Notes under the pieces: generated by a model
Database searches by the model: none
Seen by the model: only the letters and a program-made list of their open reading frames with translations
What the model was told of the DNA's origin: nothing
Made by a program: the position numbers and the translations under genes
Part shown: in pieces, positions 1 through 6,179 of the stretch
Layout of the letters: each line of letters begins with the position of its first letter
How positions within the stretch are numbered: the first letter of the stretch is position 1
NCBI GenBank assembly: GCA_019415985.1
Contig: DXYE01000093.1
Coordinates: 1 to 9,951 of the forward strand
DNA length: 9,951 nt
Direction of reading: 5' to 3'
From: Clostridiales bacterium
Lineage (GTDB): Bacteria; Bacillota; Clostridia; Oscillospirales; CAG-272

Positions 1-46
1 CCTCTTAATTTATTGCCTTTCCGAGCCGAGAAAGGAGAATATCTTT

Positions 47-346
47 ATGGTACGCCTTTCAGAAAAATTAAAGCCCTTGGAAGAAAAAGCGGAAAGCATA
101 TGGAAAAAGCATAAAAAGCATTTGCTGAAAATGATCGGTATTGCACTCGTGGCGCTGTATTTCTACGGAATGACGGTGCGAAGTATTCTTGTAGGGATCG
201 AACGGGTTTGGGAAGACAGTACTGAGCCGATGTTTTCATGGAACCCTATTGAAAATATCAGCGCTGTTTTCACGCTGCGGGGGGTGATGATTACCTTCTT
301 CCTCATCATTTTATATTGCTGGTCCACAGGAAAGGCTACAGCCTGA
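47..346 (+). CDS. N-terminal membrane segment of a split VirD4 coupling protein
   Basis: This 99-residue ORF looks like the detached N-terminus of the VirD4-type coupling protein in the next entry. It has a charged, lysine-rich cytoplasmic start (residues 1-27) and two predicted membrane helices at about 27-45 and 78-92, separated by a short loop, which is the usual N-terminal layout of T4SS coupling proteins. The ATG is chosen because AAGGAG at 32-37 lies 9 bases upstream. The frame is open back to base 2, but those codons lack a start. It stops 14 codons after TM2 begins to fade, while the expected continuation (GYSLISGHK, linking TM2 to the ATPase domain) is in the -1 frame starting at base 334. 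What is seen is two overlapping ORFs; that they encode one protein is inferred from family architecture. A true separate small membrane protein is possible but less likely. Confidence 0.75.
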   Translation: MVRLSEKLKPLEEKAESIWKKHKKHLLKMIGIALVALYFYGMTVRSILVGIERVWEDSTEPMFSWNPIENISAVFTLRGVMITFFLIILYCWSTGKATA

Positions 347-2055
347 TTTCCGGACACAAAACGGTGCGGGACAAAGAACGCGGCATCGAGATCCTTCCGG
401 AAGGAACCCATGGCACTTCCGGTTGGATGAACCGAAAAGAAATGACCGCCGTCCTGCGTCTCGGCAAAATCGAAACAATGCCGGAAACGCTGTTTGGAAA
501 ATTGGAAAGCGGCGAGTATGCCGGGATGAAAGACCTGCCCGGTATGTCGAAGAATATTATTGTATACGGGGCGCCGGGAACAGGTAAATCCAGGGGGTTC
601 GTTATGCCGTTCATTATACAGGCGGTCAAAAGAAGCGAAAGCCTGATTCTGGTTGATCCCAAAGCGGAATTTTATGAAACCTTTTCCGAATACCTCCGTT
701 CCAACGGCTACTATACCCGCGCCTATAACCTGCTGGACCTGTTCGCCTCGGACGGATGGAACTGTGTGATGGACACGGCGCAGGACATCAATCTGGTGCA
801 AAGCGTTGCGGAAATCATCATACGGAATACCTCATCGGAAAACGATCGGGACGATTTCTGGGCAAAGGCTGAAAAAAATTTGCTGATGGCGCTGCTTCAT
901 TATGTGCAGACCATGACCTATCCCGGAACGGACAAGCTGCTTCCTCCGGAAGAACGAAGCCTGGGGACGATATATCGAATACTCTCCACCACTTCGGTAC
1001 AAGAACTGGACGCCCGATTCCGAACGCTTCCTCCAAACCACTCCGCCCTGCCGCCTTATGGGATTTTTCGACAGGCACACAAGCAGATCTGGGGCAACAT
1101 CATCATCGGTCTCGGTAATCGGCTCAATGTTTTTCAGAATAAGCTGGTGGATTCCATTACCAAGCATAGCGAAATTGATCTGACAATGCCGGGAAAGCAG
1201 AAATGCGCCTACTTCTGTATCATTTCCGATCAGGACAGCTCGCTGGAATTTCTGTCTTCCATGTTCTTCTCCCTGCTGTTCGTCAAACTGTTCGATTTTG
1301 CCCGCAGCCAGGCAAGCCGCCGGCTGCCGGTCACCGTCAACGTACTCATGGACGAATACTGCAATATCAACCTTTTGGAGAGCAAGAAAATTTTTTCAGT
1401 GGCCCGGTCGAGGAATATCAATATCCAGGCGGTGGTGCAAAGTATCTCCCAGCTCTCCAACCGCTACCCTAAAAATGAGTGGCAGGAAATCGTCGGTGAC
1501 TGCGACTACCAGCTGTTTTTAGGCTGTAATGATGCTATGACAGCCGAATTCATTTCCGATGCCTGCGGTGACGTGACGGTGCGGGTCAATAACGCCAATG
1601 TCCCTATGACGCCGCTGTTCTCTCCCGTGCTGAACACAACACGTCCTTATACCCACAGCAAGACCAGCACCGGCCGGCCGCTGATGATGCCGGACGAGGT
1701 GCGCCGCCTGCCAAGGAATAAGGCAATCCTGCTGATTCGTGGAAGTAAGCCCCTGATGCTGGAGAAAATCACCCCGGAGGAATTTCCGGATTTTGCAAAG
1801 CTGAAAACCTGTAAGGCCATCGACCACATACCGAAGTGGCAGCAGAAAGAACAGGAAAAGGAACCTTGTGTACCCGTTGCACAAAGTCCTTCGCCTTTTT
1901 CAGAATCTTCGGTGTTCCCGCTCGTGGAAGAAGCGGACAAGGTAAGCGAAGAGTATGTCCCGGATGAAGAGGAACTGGATTTGGATCCGCCCATCGATCT
2001 TTCCGGCGGGATTGACTGCAAAACGCTGACCGAAACACCGCCGGAGGAAATTTGA
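316..2055 (+). CDS. virD4: VirD4-like conjugal transfer coupling ATPase (CD1115 family), main part
   Basis: This is the type IV coupling protein. It brings the relaxase-DNA complex to the mating channel at the inner face of the membrane and is an ATPase of the VirD4/TraG class. Counting from the TTG at 316 it has 579 residues: Walker A GAPGTGKS at 85-92, the family motif ILVDPKAE at 111-118, Walker B VNVLMDEYCN at 341-350, a sensor-like stretch NINIQAVVQSISQL at 368-381, RPLMMPDEVRRLP at 454-466, and a long acidic, proline-rich tail from about 510. The ATPase core looks complete. The start is doubtful: neither TTG 316 nor ATG 427 has a ribosome binding site, and the residues just after TTG look like the family's linker. 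The protein is therefore probably made only as a continuation of the ORF at 47, by a -1 shift near 332-334, giving about 669 residues. If no shift occurs, the gene is inactive. repA follows after 22 bases. Confidence 0.9.
   Translation: MLVHRKGYSLISGHKTVRDKERGIEILPEGTHGTSGWMNRKEMTAVLRLGKIETMPETLFGKLESGEYAGMKDLPGMSKNIIVYGAPGTGKSRGFVMPFIIQAVKRSESLILVDPKAEFYETFSEYLRSNGYYTRAYNLLDLFASDGWNCVMDTAQDINLVQSVAEIIIRNTSSENDRDDFWAKAEKNLLMALLHYVQTMTYPGTDKLLPPEERSLGTIYRILSTTSVQELDARFRTLPPNHSALPPYGIFRQAHKQIWGNIIIGLGNRLNVFQNKLVDSITKHSEIDLTMPGKQKCAYFCIISDQDSSLEFLSSMFFSLLFVKLFDFARSQASRRLPVTVNVLMDEYCNINLLESKKIFSVARSRNINIQAVVQSISQLSNRYPKNEWQEIVGDCDYQLFLGCNDAMTAEFISDACGDVTVRVNNANVPMTPLFSPVLNTTRPYTHSKTSTGRPLMMPDEVRRLPRNKAILLIRGSKPLMLEKITPEEFPDFAKLKTCKAIDHIPKWQQKEQEKEPCVPVAQSPSPFSESSVFPLVEEADKVSEEYVPDEEELDLDPPIDLSGGIDCKTLTETPPEEI
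323..340 (+). other. Probable -1 frameshift point joining the two virD4 ORFs
   Basis: The upstream frame reads S-T-G-K (ending AAG at 332-334) and then stops at 344-346. The downstream frame reads G-Y-S from 334. Re-reading base 334 joins them into STG-K-GYSLISGHK, which matches what the family has after TM2. The local bases GGAAAGG contain an A-AAG tetramer on which tRNA-Lys could slip back by one, but this is not a canonical XXXYYYZ heptamer and no obvious pseudoknot or upstream stimulator is seen. A one-base deletion (mutation or sequencing error) is at least as likely as programmed recoding. Confidence 0.55.
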
Positions 2056-2077
2056 TCAACTGAAAAGAGGGATGAAA

Positions 2078-3145
2078 ATGATAGAACGAACCTACCGGAT
2101 CAGCGACGTTGTGAACGACGAATTTCTGCGGTTTCCCATGACGCTGCTGGCAAATCCGCAATATAAAGCGATGTCCCTTGAAGCCAAATTCATTTACTCG
2201 CTGCTCTTAAACCGTCTGACCCTTTCTCAGAAAAACGGCTGGATCAACGAGGATGGCGAAGTATATCTGATTTATACCCGGGAGGAGGCGGCCGATATAC
2301 TGAACATCTCTTATAAAAAAACCATCGCCGCTTTCCGGGAACTGATTGACAACGGTCTGCTGTACGAAAAGCGGCAGGGGCGGGGTTACCCGAATCTTCT
2401 CTATGTGCTGAAGGCAGAGCTGAACGACACGGACGCGGAGGAATTCTCAGATCAATACGACGATTTTCCGGCCGGCGCCGAGCCGCAGGAGGACGAAAAT
2501 CCGCTGAACAAGCAGACCTGCCAAAACAGCACATCAAGACCTGCCGATTCGGCATATCAAGACCTGTCAAAAACGCAGTTCAAGACCTGTCGGGATGGCA
2601 TATCAAGATCTGCTGAAACAGAAGGTCAAGACCTGTCGAAACGGCACCCGAGAAAGATTAAAAATATAAATAACAATACCAGCTATCCTGAGAATAGTCC
2701 GTCTATCCGTCCCGCACAGGCGCGCGAAACCGATCACGACGGACAGGCAGACGAAGACGCCGCCATTCTGGAAGATATTTTTGACCGCTGTGAACTGGAG
2801 CTTTTTCAGCCGAATATCCGCACTATGCTCCGCAACGCCATCGAACGGCTGTATTACTCGGACACGCTGAAGATCGGCAACGCCCGTCTGCCGCAGGCAA
2901 AGGTGCGCAGCTATCTCTCCCTTCTCGATTCGGACAGCGTGATGGCAGCGCTCGACAGCATGAAACGCAACGAGCAGCATATTGTCAATCCCACCGCTTA
3001 CCTGATGTCCACACTGTTCAACAGCATCTGCGAAAAGGAAAGCGGCTTGATTCTAAATCTTCCACCGGATTATGTGAGCAGCAATGATCTTTATATACCG
3101 GCAGAATCGGATTGGAGGGAGGTGGAAGACGATGCTCCTGAGTAA
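2078..3145 (+). CDS. repA: Replication initiator protein A (RepA_N domain, DUF6017 C-terminus)
   Basis: This is an initiator of the RepA_N family of low-GC Gram-positive plasmids and conjugative elements; it binds iterons and starts replication. The N-terminal domain (about 1-112) has the typical opening RISDVVNDEFLRFPMTLL and a winged helix (TREEAADILNISYKKTIAAF, then a GLLYEKRQGRG wing). A poorly conserved linker at about 113-220 is partly encoded by the iterons. The C-terminal helical domain (about 225-330) contains the IRTMLRNAIERLYYS and VNPTAYLMSTLFNSI stretches of DUF6017. ATG 2078 is preferred to ATG 2072 because AAGAGG (2065-2070) is 7 bases from the former and only 1 from the latter; this gives 355 residues. 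It is co-transcribed with virD4, and its last 14 bases overlap the next gene. The gene looks intact. Family assignment is from recognised motifs; origin function is inferred. Confidence 0.88.
   Translation: MIERTYRISDVVNDEFLRFPMTLLANPQYKAMSLEAKFIYSLLLNRLTLSQKNGWINEDGEVYLIYTREEAADILNISYKKTIAAFRELIDNGLLYEKRQGRGYPNLLYVLKAELNDTDAEEFSDQYDDFPAGAEPQEDENPLNKQTCQNSTSRPADSAYQDLSKTQFKTCRDGISRSAETEGQDLSKRHPRKIKNINNNTSYPENSPSIRPAQARETDHDGQADEDAAILEDIFDRCELELFQPNIRTMLRNAIERLYYSDTLKIGNARLPQAKVRSYLSLLDSDSVMAALDSMKRNEQHIVNPTAYLMSTLFNSICEKESGLILNLPPDYVSSNDLYIPAESDWREVEDDAPE
2511..2648 (+). repeat. Six tandem 23-bp iterons inside repA (putative oriV)
   Basis: Six units start at 2511, 2534, 2557, 2580, 2603 and 2626, exactly 23 bases apart. 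The core TCAAGACCTG is perfect in units 2, 3, 4 and 6, has one change in unit 5 (TCAAGATCTG) and two in unit 1 (AGCAGACCTG). The second half is looser, with a consensus near YCRAAACGGCAYA. Because 23 is not a multiple of three, the repeats are read in all three frames (QTC/KTC, SRPA/SRSA, YQDLSK/GQDLSK), so conservation is at DNA level, not protein level. RepA_N replicons such as pAD1 are known to carry their origin repeats inside the rep gene. About two helical turns per unit fits RepA binding on one face of DNA. Confidence 0.9.
2652..2683 (+). other. A/T-rich stretch next to the iterons, putative DNA unwinding element
   Basis: Just after the last iteron comes GAAAGATTAAAAATATAAAT and further A/T-rich bases, within an otherwise GC-balanced gene. 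It encodes a K/N-rich linker of RepA (KIKNINNNT). Iterons flanked by an A/T-rich unwinding region are the usual layout of iteron origins. Its role here is inferred from position and composition only. Confidence 0.55.
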
Positions 3146-3641
3146 ACCGCAAAAGGAACTTCTGGAGCTGACACGGCAGTACGGCGCTCTCCGGTCGGAA
3201 CAGGCCGAAAAGCTGCTGCGGCAGAAATATTTCGGATTGAATTTTGATACCATTGTGCATCAAATGGAATGCGGCGGCCTGCTTCAGAACGAGCAGGGGA
3301 TTTTATGTGAATCCGGCAGAAGCGCCGACCCGGATATCCTGCTGGCAATCGACATTATGCTTCTGATGGAGCCGAAACATATTGAGATGATGCAGAAAGG
3401 CGCCGGGCCGTTTGCGCTGACCTTTTTCCGGCAGCGGAAGGAAAAGCTCTGGCGGTATGACGTTTGTATCGCTGCTCCTGGCCGGGAGCCACTCCTGTGC
3501 GCTATGCTGGAAGATATACGCCACAAGTACCGGATGGTCGTGTTCGTGCTGGATTCTCCGGAGCAGCAGACAAAACTGGCGGTTCCCTGCGAACACTGTT
3601 TCGCCTGGAAGGAAAACGGCGCATACAAATTCTACAAATAG
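3132..3641 (+). CDS. Small conjugative-element protein, probably DUF5697 family
   Basis: A 169-residue soluble protein with no signal peptide or membrane helix. The N-terminal 60 residues (KPQKELLELTRQYGALRSEQ, then ...AEKLLRQKYFGLNFDTIVHQM) look like a helix-turn-helix or winged-helix of the kind seen in replication-relaxation proteins. The middle is rich in charged helices (PKHIEMMQKG). The C-terminal part (about 95-165) alternates strands and helices and contains an FVLDSPEQQTKL stretch. It resembles proteins annotated DUF5697 in clostridial integrative elements; that name is from memory and not secure. ATG 3132 is chosen over ATG 3084 because GGAGGGAGG lies at 3115-3123. It overlaps the end of repA by 14 bases, so it is likely translationally coupled to it and may act in replication or its control. 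No catalytic motif is visible. Confidence 0.75.
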   Translation: MLLSKPQKELLELTRQYGALRSEQAEKLLRQKYFGLNFDTIVHQMECGGLLQNEQGILCESGRSADPDILLAIDIMLLMEPKHIEMMQKGAGPFALTFFRQRKEKLWRYDVCIAAPGREPLLCAMLEDIRHKYRMVVFVLDSPEQQTKLAVPCEHCFAWKENGAYKFYK

Positions 3642-3662
3642 CAGAAAGAGAGGACTATCATC

Positions 3663-4538
3663 ATGGATTTTGAAAAACTGGATCTGACCGAGTTGGATAA
3701 GGATTTATCTGAGGAGCAGCGAAAGGAATGGAATGCCATCTATGCCTCCTATCGTTCCGGCTCTATCCTGACAGGCCGGATTGCCGGCATGGACACTACG
3801 GCCGTTACGTTGCGTAATCCGGAAACCGGAGAGCCGGAAAGGAAGGAAATTAACTGCCTGGTGGTGATCGGATACCGTGTAAAGGTTTTGATTCCCGAAC
3901 AGGAAATTTGGTTTGATGAGAATACGAAACGGCCATCTCATGTGCTGCGCTCGATGGCCGGAGCGGTGATTGATTATGTGATTAACGGCATTGATCGTGA
4001 AGGCGAATGCTGTACCGCTTCCCGTCGGATGGCGCTGGCAATCCGACGCCGCTCCTTCCTTCGTCTGACGCCGGAGTCCGGCCGTAAGGTCACGGCGAGC
4101 ATCCTGGCGGTCGGTCGGACACACCTGCTTTGCAGCGTCGGCGGTTTTGATATGACGCTCTCCCAACGGGATTTATCCTATGCCATGATTGCAGACCTGC
4201 GGGAACGCTACCGGCCTGGAGAATCCCATACGGCAATCATCAAAGCCTACGATGGAGAAACAACACAACTGCGGATTTCCATTAAAGAAGCCGAACCCCA
4301 TCCCTTCGATGGGGCGGACACCCGTCATCCCCTGCGCAGCCGCCGCTCTTCTGTCATCACAGGAAAGTATAAGGGCGGCGTCTTCTGTAAACTGGAGGAA
4401 AATCTCGACTGCCTATGCACCTATTCCCCAAACCAGTATGACGAAGATTTCCATATCGGCGATCAGGTCATTGTCGCTATCTCCAAGTTCAACTATACCA
4501 AAAAGCTGATTTACGGAAAAATTGTCGCCAAGTGGTAA
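3663..4538 (+). CDS. S1/OB-fold RNA-binding-domain protein of the conjugative element
   Basis: A 291-residue protein built from about three S1-like OB folds: 33-115 (opening GSILTGRIAGMD), 139-211 (GRKVTASILAVGRTHLLC ... LRISIKEAEP) and 229-289 (SVITGKYKGGVFCKL ... LIYGKIVAKW). S1 repeats bind single-stranded nucleic acid. Proteins of this kind recur in Tn1549/CD1115-type elements, where they are often labelled ribosomal-protein-S1-like, but their job in transfer or element maintenance is not established. A basic patch around 121-131 (RRMALAIRRRS) could add nucleic-acid contacts. The acidic N-terminus (1-25) is probably a separate helix. GAGAGGA (3647-3653) lies upstream of ATG 3663, and the gap to the previous gene is 21 bases, so it is the last gene of the virD4-repA operon seen here. 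No terminator is visible after it. Confidence 0.8.
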   Translation: MDFEKLDLTELDKDLSEEQRKEWNAIYASYRSGSILTGRIAGMDTTAVTLRNPETGEPERKEINCLVVIGYRVKVLIPEQEIWFDENTKRPSHVLRSMAGAVIDYVINGIDREGECCTASRRMALAIRRRSFLRLTPESGRKVTASILAVGRTHLLCSVGGFDMTLSQRDLSYAMIADLRERYRPGESHTAIIKAYDGETTQLRISIKEAEPHPFDGADTRHPLRSRRSSVITGKYKGGVFCKLEENLDCLCTYSPNQYDEDFHIGDQVIVAISKFNYTKKLIYGKIVAKW

Positions 4539-4586
4539 CGATTTTTCACTACGTCTACCACACTACAAATAAGATTGGAGGTGGAT

Positions 4587-5321
4587 ATTATCAATATTGT
4601 TTCCTTTGGCGGCGGCACGAACAGTGCAGCCTTATTGATTGGACTTTACAAAAACAAAATACCCGTTGACCTTATCACCTTTGCAGATACAGGCGCAGAA
4701 CACCCGCACACCTATCAATTTATCCGGGTAATGGATAGATGGCTGTCCGCTCATGGTATGCCGCAGATAACCGTTGTGCAAAAGGTTGACCGCGACGGAA
4801 ACCGTTTAACCCTTGAAACCGAGTGCTTGCGCTCTCATACTCTCCCCTCAATTGCTTACGGGCATAAACGTTGTTCACAAAAGCACAAGATCGGGCCGCA
4901 GGAAAAGTTTTGCAACCATTACCCGCTTTGCCGCGAGGTTTGGCAGCGCGGCGAGAAAGTCAACCGCTTTATCGGCTACGATGCGGGCGAAATGAAACGC
5001 TATGAACGTTCCCGCCAGCACAACGAAACCGACAAAAAATATCATAACCGCTACCCCCTTATTGAAAAATGGGGCTGGAGCCGAGATAAATGCATGTGGG
5101 AGATCAAGGCGGCAGGATTGCCGCTGCCCGGTAAATCGTCCTGTTTCTTTTGTCCGAGTATGACGCAGCAGGAGATTTTATATCTCAAAAAATACTATCC
5201 CGATTTGTTCCAGCGGGCAGTTGCTTTAGAAGAAAACGCTATGCCCTATCTCAAAACAGTAAAGGGATTAGGGCGCAATTACTCATGGAAAGACCGATTT
5301 GGAGCAGATCAACCATGCTGA
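4587..5321 (+). CDS. PP-loop ATPase, PAPS-reductase-like (adenine nucleotide alpha hydrolase)
   Basis: The PP-loop is SFGGGTNSAALL near the N-terminus, followed by ITFADTGAEHPHTY, the nucleotide-binding layout of the PAPS reductase/CysH-like family. Members adenylate a substrate, often before sulfur transfer; stand-alone copies in phages and mobile elements have largely unknown targets. Cysteines in RCSQKHK, DKCMWEI and SSCFFCPSM could form a four-Cys metal or [4Fe-4S] site, which is inference. The start is odd: GGAGG at 4577-4581 is correctly spaced only for ATT 4587 or ATC 4590 (protein beginning INIVSFGGG). TTG 4575 and GTG 4581 overlap the site or sit too close to it, so the normal ATG may have mutated to ATT. 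The protein reads well up to LGRNYSWKD and then ends quickly (RFGADQPC); the +1 frame continues more plausibly to 5433, so the gene may be frameshifted. It has no recognised partner next to it. Confidence 0.75.
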   Translation: MINIVSFGGGTNSAALLIGLYKNKIPVDLITFADTGAEHPHTYQFIRVMDRWLSAHGMPQITVVQKVDRDGNRLTLETECLRSHTLPSIAYGHKRCSQKHKIGPQEKFCNHYPLCREVWQRGEKVNRFIGYDAGEMKRYERSRQHNETDKKYHNRYPLIEKWGWSRDKCMWEIKAAGLPLPGKSSCFFCPSMTQQEILYLKKYYPDLFQRAVALEENAMPYLKTVKGLGRNYSWKDRFGADQPC

Positions 5322-5433
5322 CGCTTACCCCTGCTTCCCTTGCATCGGCAAATATCTTTGTCGCAGAACATCATCGACACCACCCCGCGAATTACAGCCG
5401 AAGCCCAAAGCCAAAGACGGACAGGAACGATAA
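5296..5433 (+). pseudogene. Possible frameshifted C-terminal tail of the PP-loop protein
   Basis: If one extra base is assumed near 5294-5295, the reading after SWKD continues as DLEQINHADAYPCFPCIGKY and then a basic, proline/lysine-rich end (KPKAKDGQER), stopping at TAA 5431-5433. This frame is more protein-like than the in-frame end RFGADQPC and adds a Cys-x-x-Cys. Other PAPS-reductase-like proteins often carry a cysteine-containing C-terminal end. The exact homologous tail is not recognised, so the frameshift is a reasoned guess. Confidence 0.4.
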
Positions 5434-5473
5434 GGGGAGGTGTTCGATATTTTTGTAAACTTTCATTCTGCTG

Positions 5474-5502
5474 TTGCATTTTACGAAGAATTAAGGTATA
5501 AT
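5474..5502 (+). promoter_or_regulatory. Promoter of the toxin-antitoxin operon
   Basis: TTGCAT at 5474-5479, a 17-base spacer and a perfect TATAAT at 5497-5502 form a strong sigma-A-type promoter. Transcription would begin near 5509, about 25 bases before the antitoxin ATG. Type II antitoxins usually bind this region, but no clear inverted-repeat operator is seen. Confidence 0.8.
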
Positions 5503-5533
5503 ATTTACAGCAAGATTGAAAGGAGCGAATCGT

Positions 5534-5788
5534 ATGCCGAATATTAAACCTGTCTCTGATTTGAGAAACTACAATGAAGTATTGCGCGACATTGCCGTAG
5601 GCGAGCCTGTTTTTCTGACAAAGAACGGCCGCGGACGCTATGCCATCGTCGATATAGAAGAATACGAAAAAACGAAAGCAGTTATCAAGCTGATGGGCGA
5701 ACTTACCAAAGGCGAGAAATCCGCACAAGAAAAAGGCTGGACAGATATTGCCGATGTCGAAAAGCTGTTAGGTGTGGCAAATGGCTGA
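5534..5788 (+). CDS. Type II antitoxin, Phd/YefM family
   Basis: An 84-residue protein. The N-terminal half (PNIKPVSDLRNYNEVLRDI, then EPVFLTKNGRGRYAIVDIEE) is the Phd/YefM dimerisation and DNA-binding fold: a beta-strand, the SDLRN helix, and the FLTKNGRGRYAIVD hairpin. The C-terminal half (about 45-84) is a charged helix expected to wrap the toxin. It neutralises the toxin of the next gene and, by family knowledge, represses its own promoter. ATG 5534 is chosen because GAAAGGAG at 5518-5525 is 8 bases upstream; the frame opens earlier at TTG 5516 but that overlaps this site. It overlaps the toxin start by 8 bases (ATGGCTGA), typical coupling for such pairs. Confidence 0.9.
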   Translation: MPNIKPVSDLRNYNEVLRDIAVGEPVFLTKNGRGRYAIVDIEEYEKTKAVIKLMGELTKGEKSAQEKGWTDIADVEKLLGVANG

Positions 5789-6110
5789 TATATCCTTTTC
5801 TCCCGAAGCCATTGCAGATTTGCAGAAAACCAAGGCGTATATCACCGACGAACTGTGCAGTGAGCAGGCCGCTTTGAATACGGTTGCGAAAATTATGGAC
5901 AGAATCCATCAGCTTGCGGATTTTCCCGAAATGGGCGCGCCGCTTTCTTCTATTGTAGACTTTGCCACAAGCTACCGATTTTTGGTCTGCGGTAACTATA
6001 CGGCTTTTTACCGTTTTGAAAATCAAACCGTGCATATCGTCCGTGTCCTCTACAGTCGGCGCGACTTTATGCGTATTTTGTTCGGAGAACCAAACGAAAA
6101 CGAAATGTAA
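5781..6110 (+). CDS. Type II toxin, RelE/ParE family
   Basis: A 109-residue RelE/ParE-fold toxin. Seen are the opening strand and helix pair ISFSPEAIADLQKTKAYI, the second helix (NTVAKIMDRIHQLADFPEMG) with the typical L-x-x-F-P-x-M-G turn, and the C-terminal sheet (YRFLVCGNYTAFYR, then VHIVRVLYSRRDF) with the conserved arginines. The pattern is closest to ParE-like toxins, which poison gyrase, but RelE-like mRNA cleavage cannot be ruled out by eye. It starts at ATG 5781 inside the antitoxin gene; the GTG nine bases upstream (5772) is in frame but less likely. An intrinsic terminator follows at 6124-6158. All conserved blocks are present, so the pair looks functional and would stabilise the element. 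Confidence 0.9.
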   Translation: MADISFSPEAIADLQKTKAYITDELCSEQAALNTVAKIMDRIHQLADFPEMGAPLSSIVDFATSYRFLVCGNYTAFYRFENQTVHIVRVLYSRRDFMRILFGEPNENEM

Positions 6111-6123
6111 AAATGTAAGACTG

Positions 6124-6158
6124 AAAGAATCGTCGTCTGCAAGGATGGCGATTTTTTT
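6124..6158 (+). terminator. Intrinsic terminator after the toxin gene
   Basis: ATCGTCGTC (6129-6137) pairs with GATGGCGAT (6144-6152), nine pairs including two G-U, around a TGCAAG loop. The flanking A's add further A-U pairs, and seven T's follow at 6152-6158. It ends the toxin-antitoxin transcript 14 bases after the toxin stop and isolates it from the prgI remnant. Confidence 0.75.
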
Positions 6159-6179
6159 GCTCAAAAACAGGGGTCTATT

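Noticed and set aside
163..801. 212-codon open frame on the minus strand
   Set aside because: Antisense to the start of virD4, whose Walker A and family motifs fix the plus strand as coding. The minus product has no recognisable motif.
2511..2648. CRISPR-like array
   Set aside because: The 23-base units are directly abutting with no unique spacers and lie inside the repA reading frame; they fit iterons, not CRISPR.
4539..4574. Terminator between the S1 and PP-loop genes
   Set aside because: There is a short T-run after the S1 stop but no stem precedes it, so transcription may read through.
5150..5458. 102-codon plus-strand frame over the end of the PP-loop gene
   Set aside because: Composition (Ser/Arg/His runs) is unlike a real protein and it has no clear ribosome binding site; the +1 continuation ending at 5433 is the better candidate for lost coding sequence.
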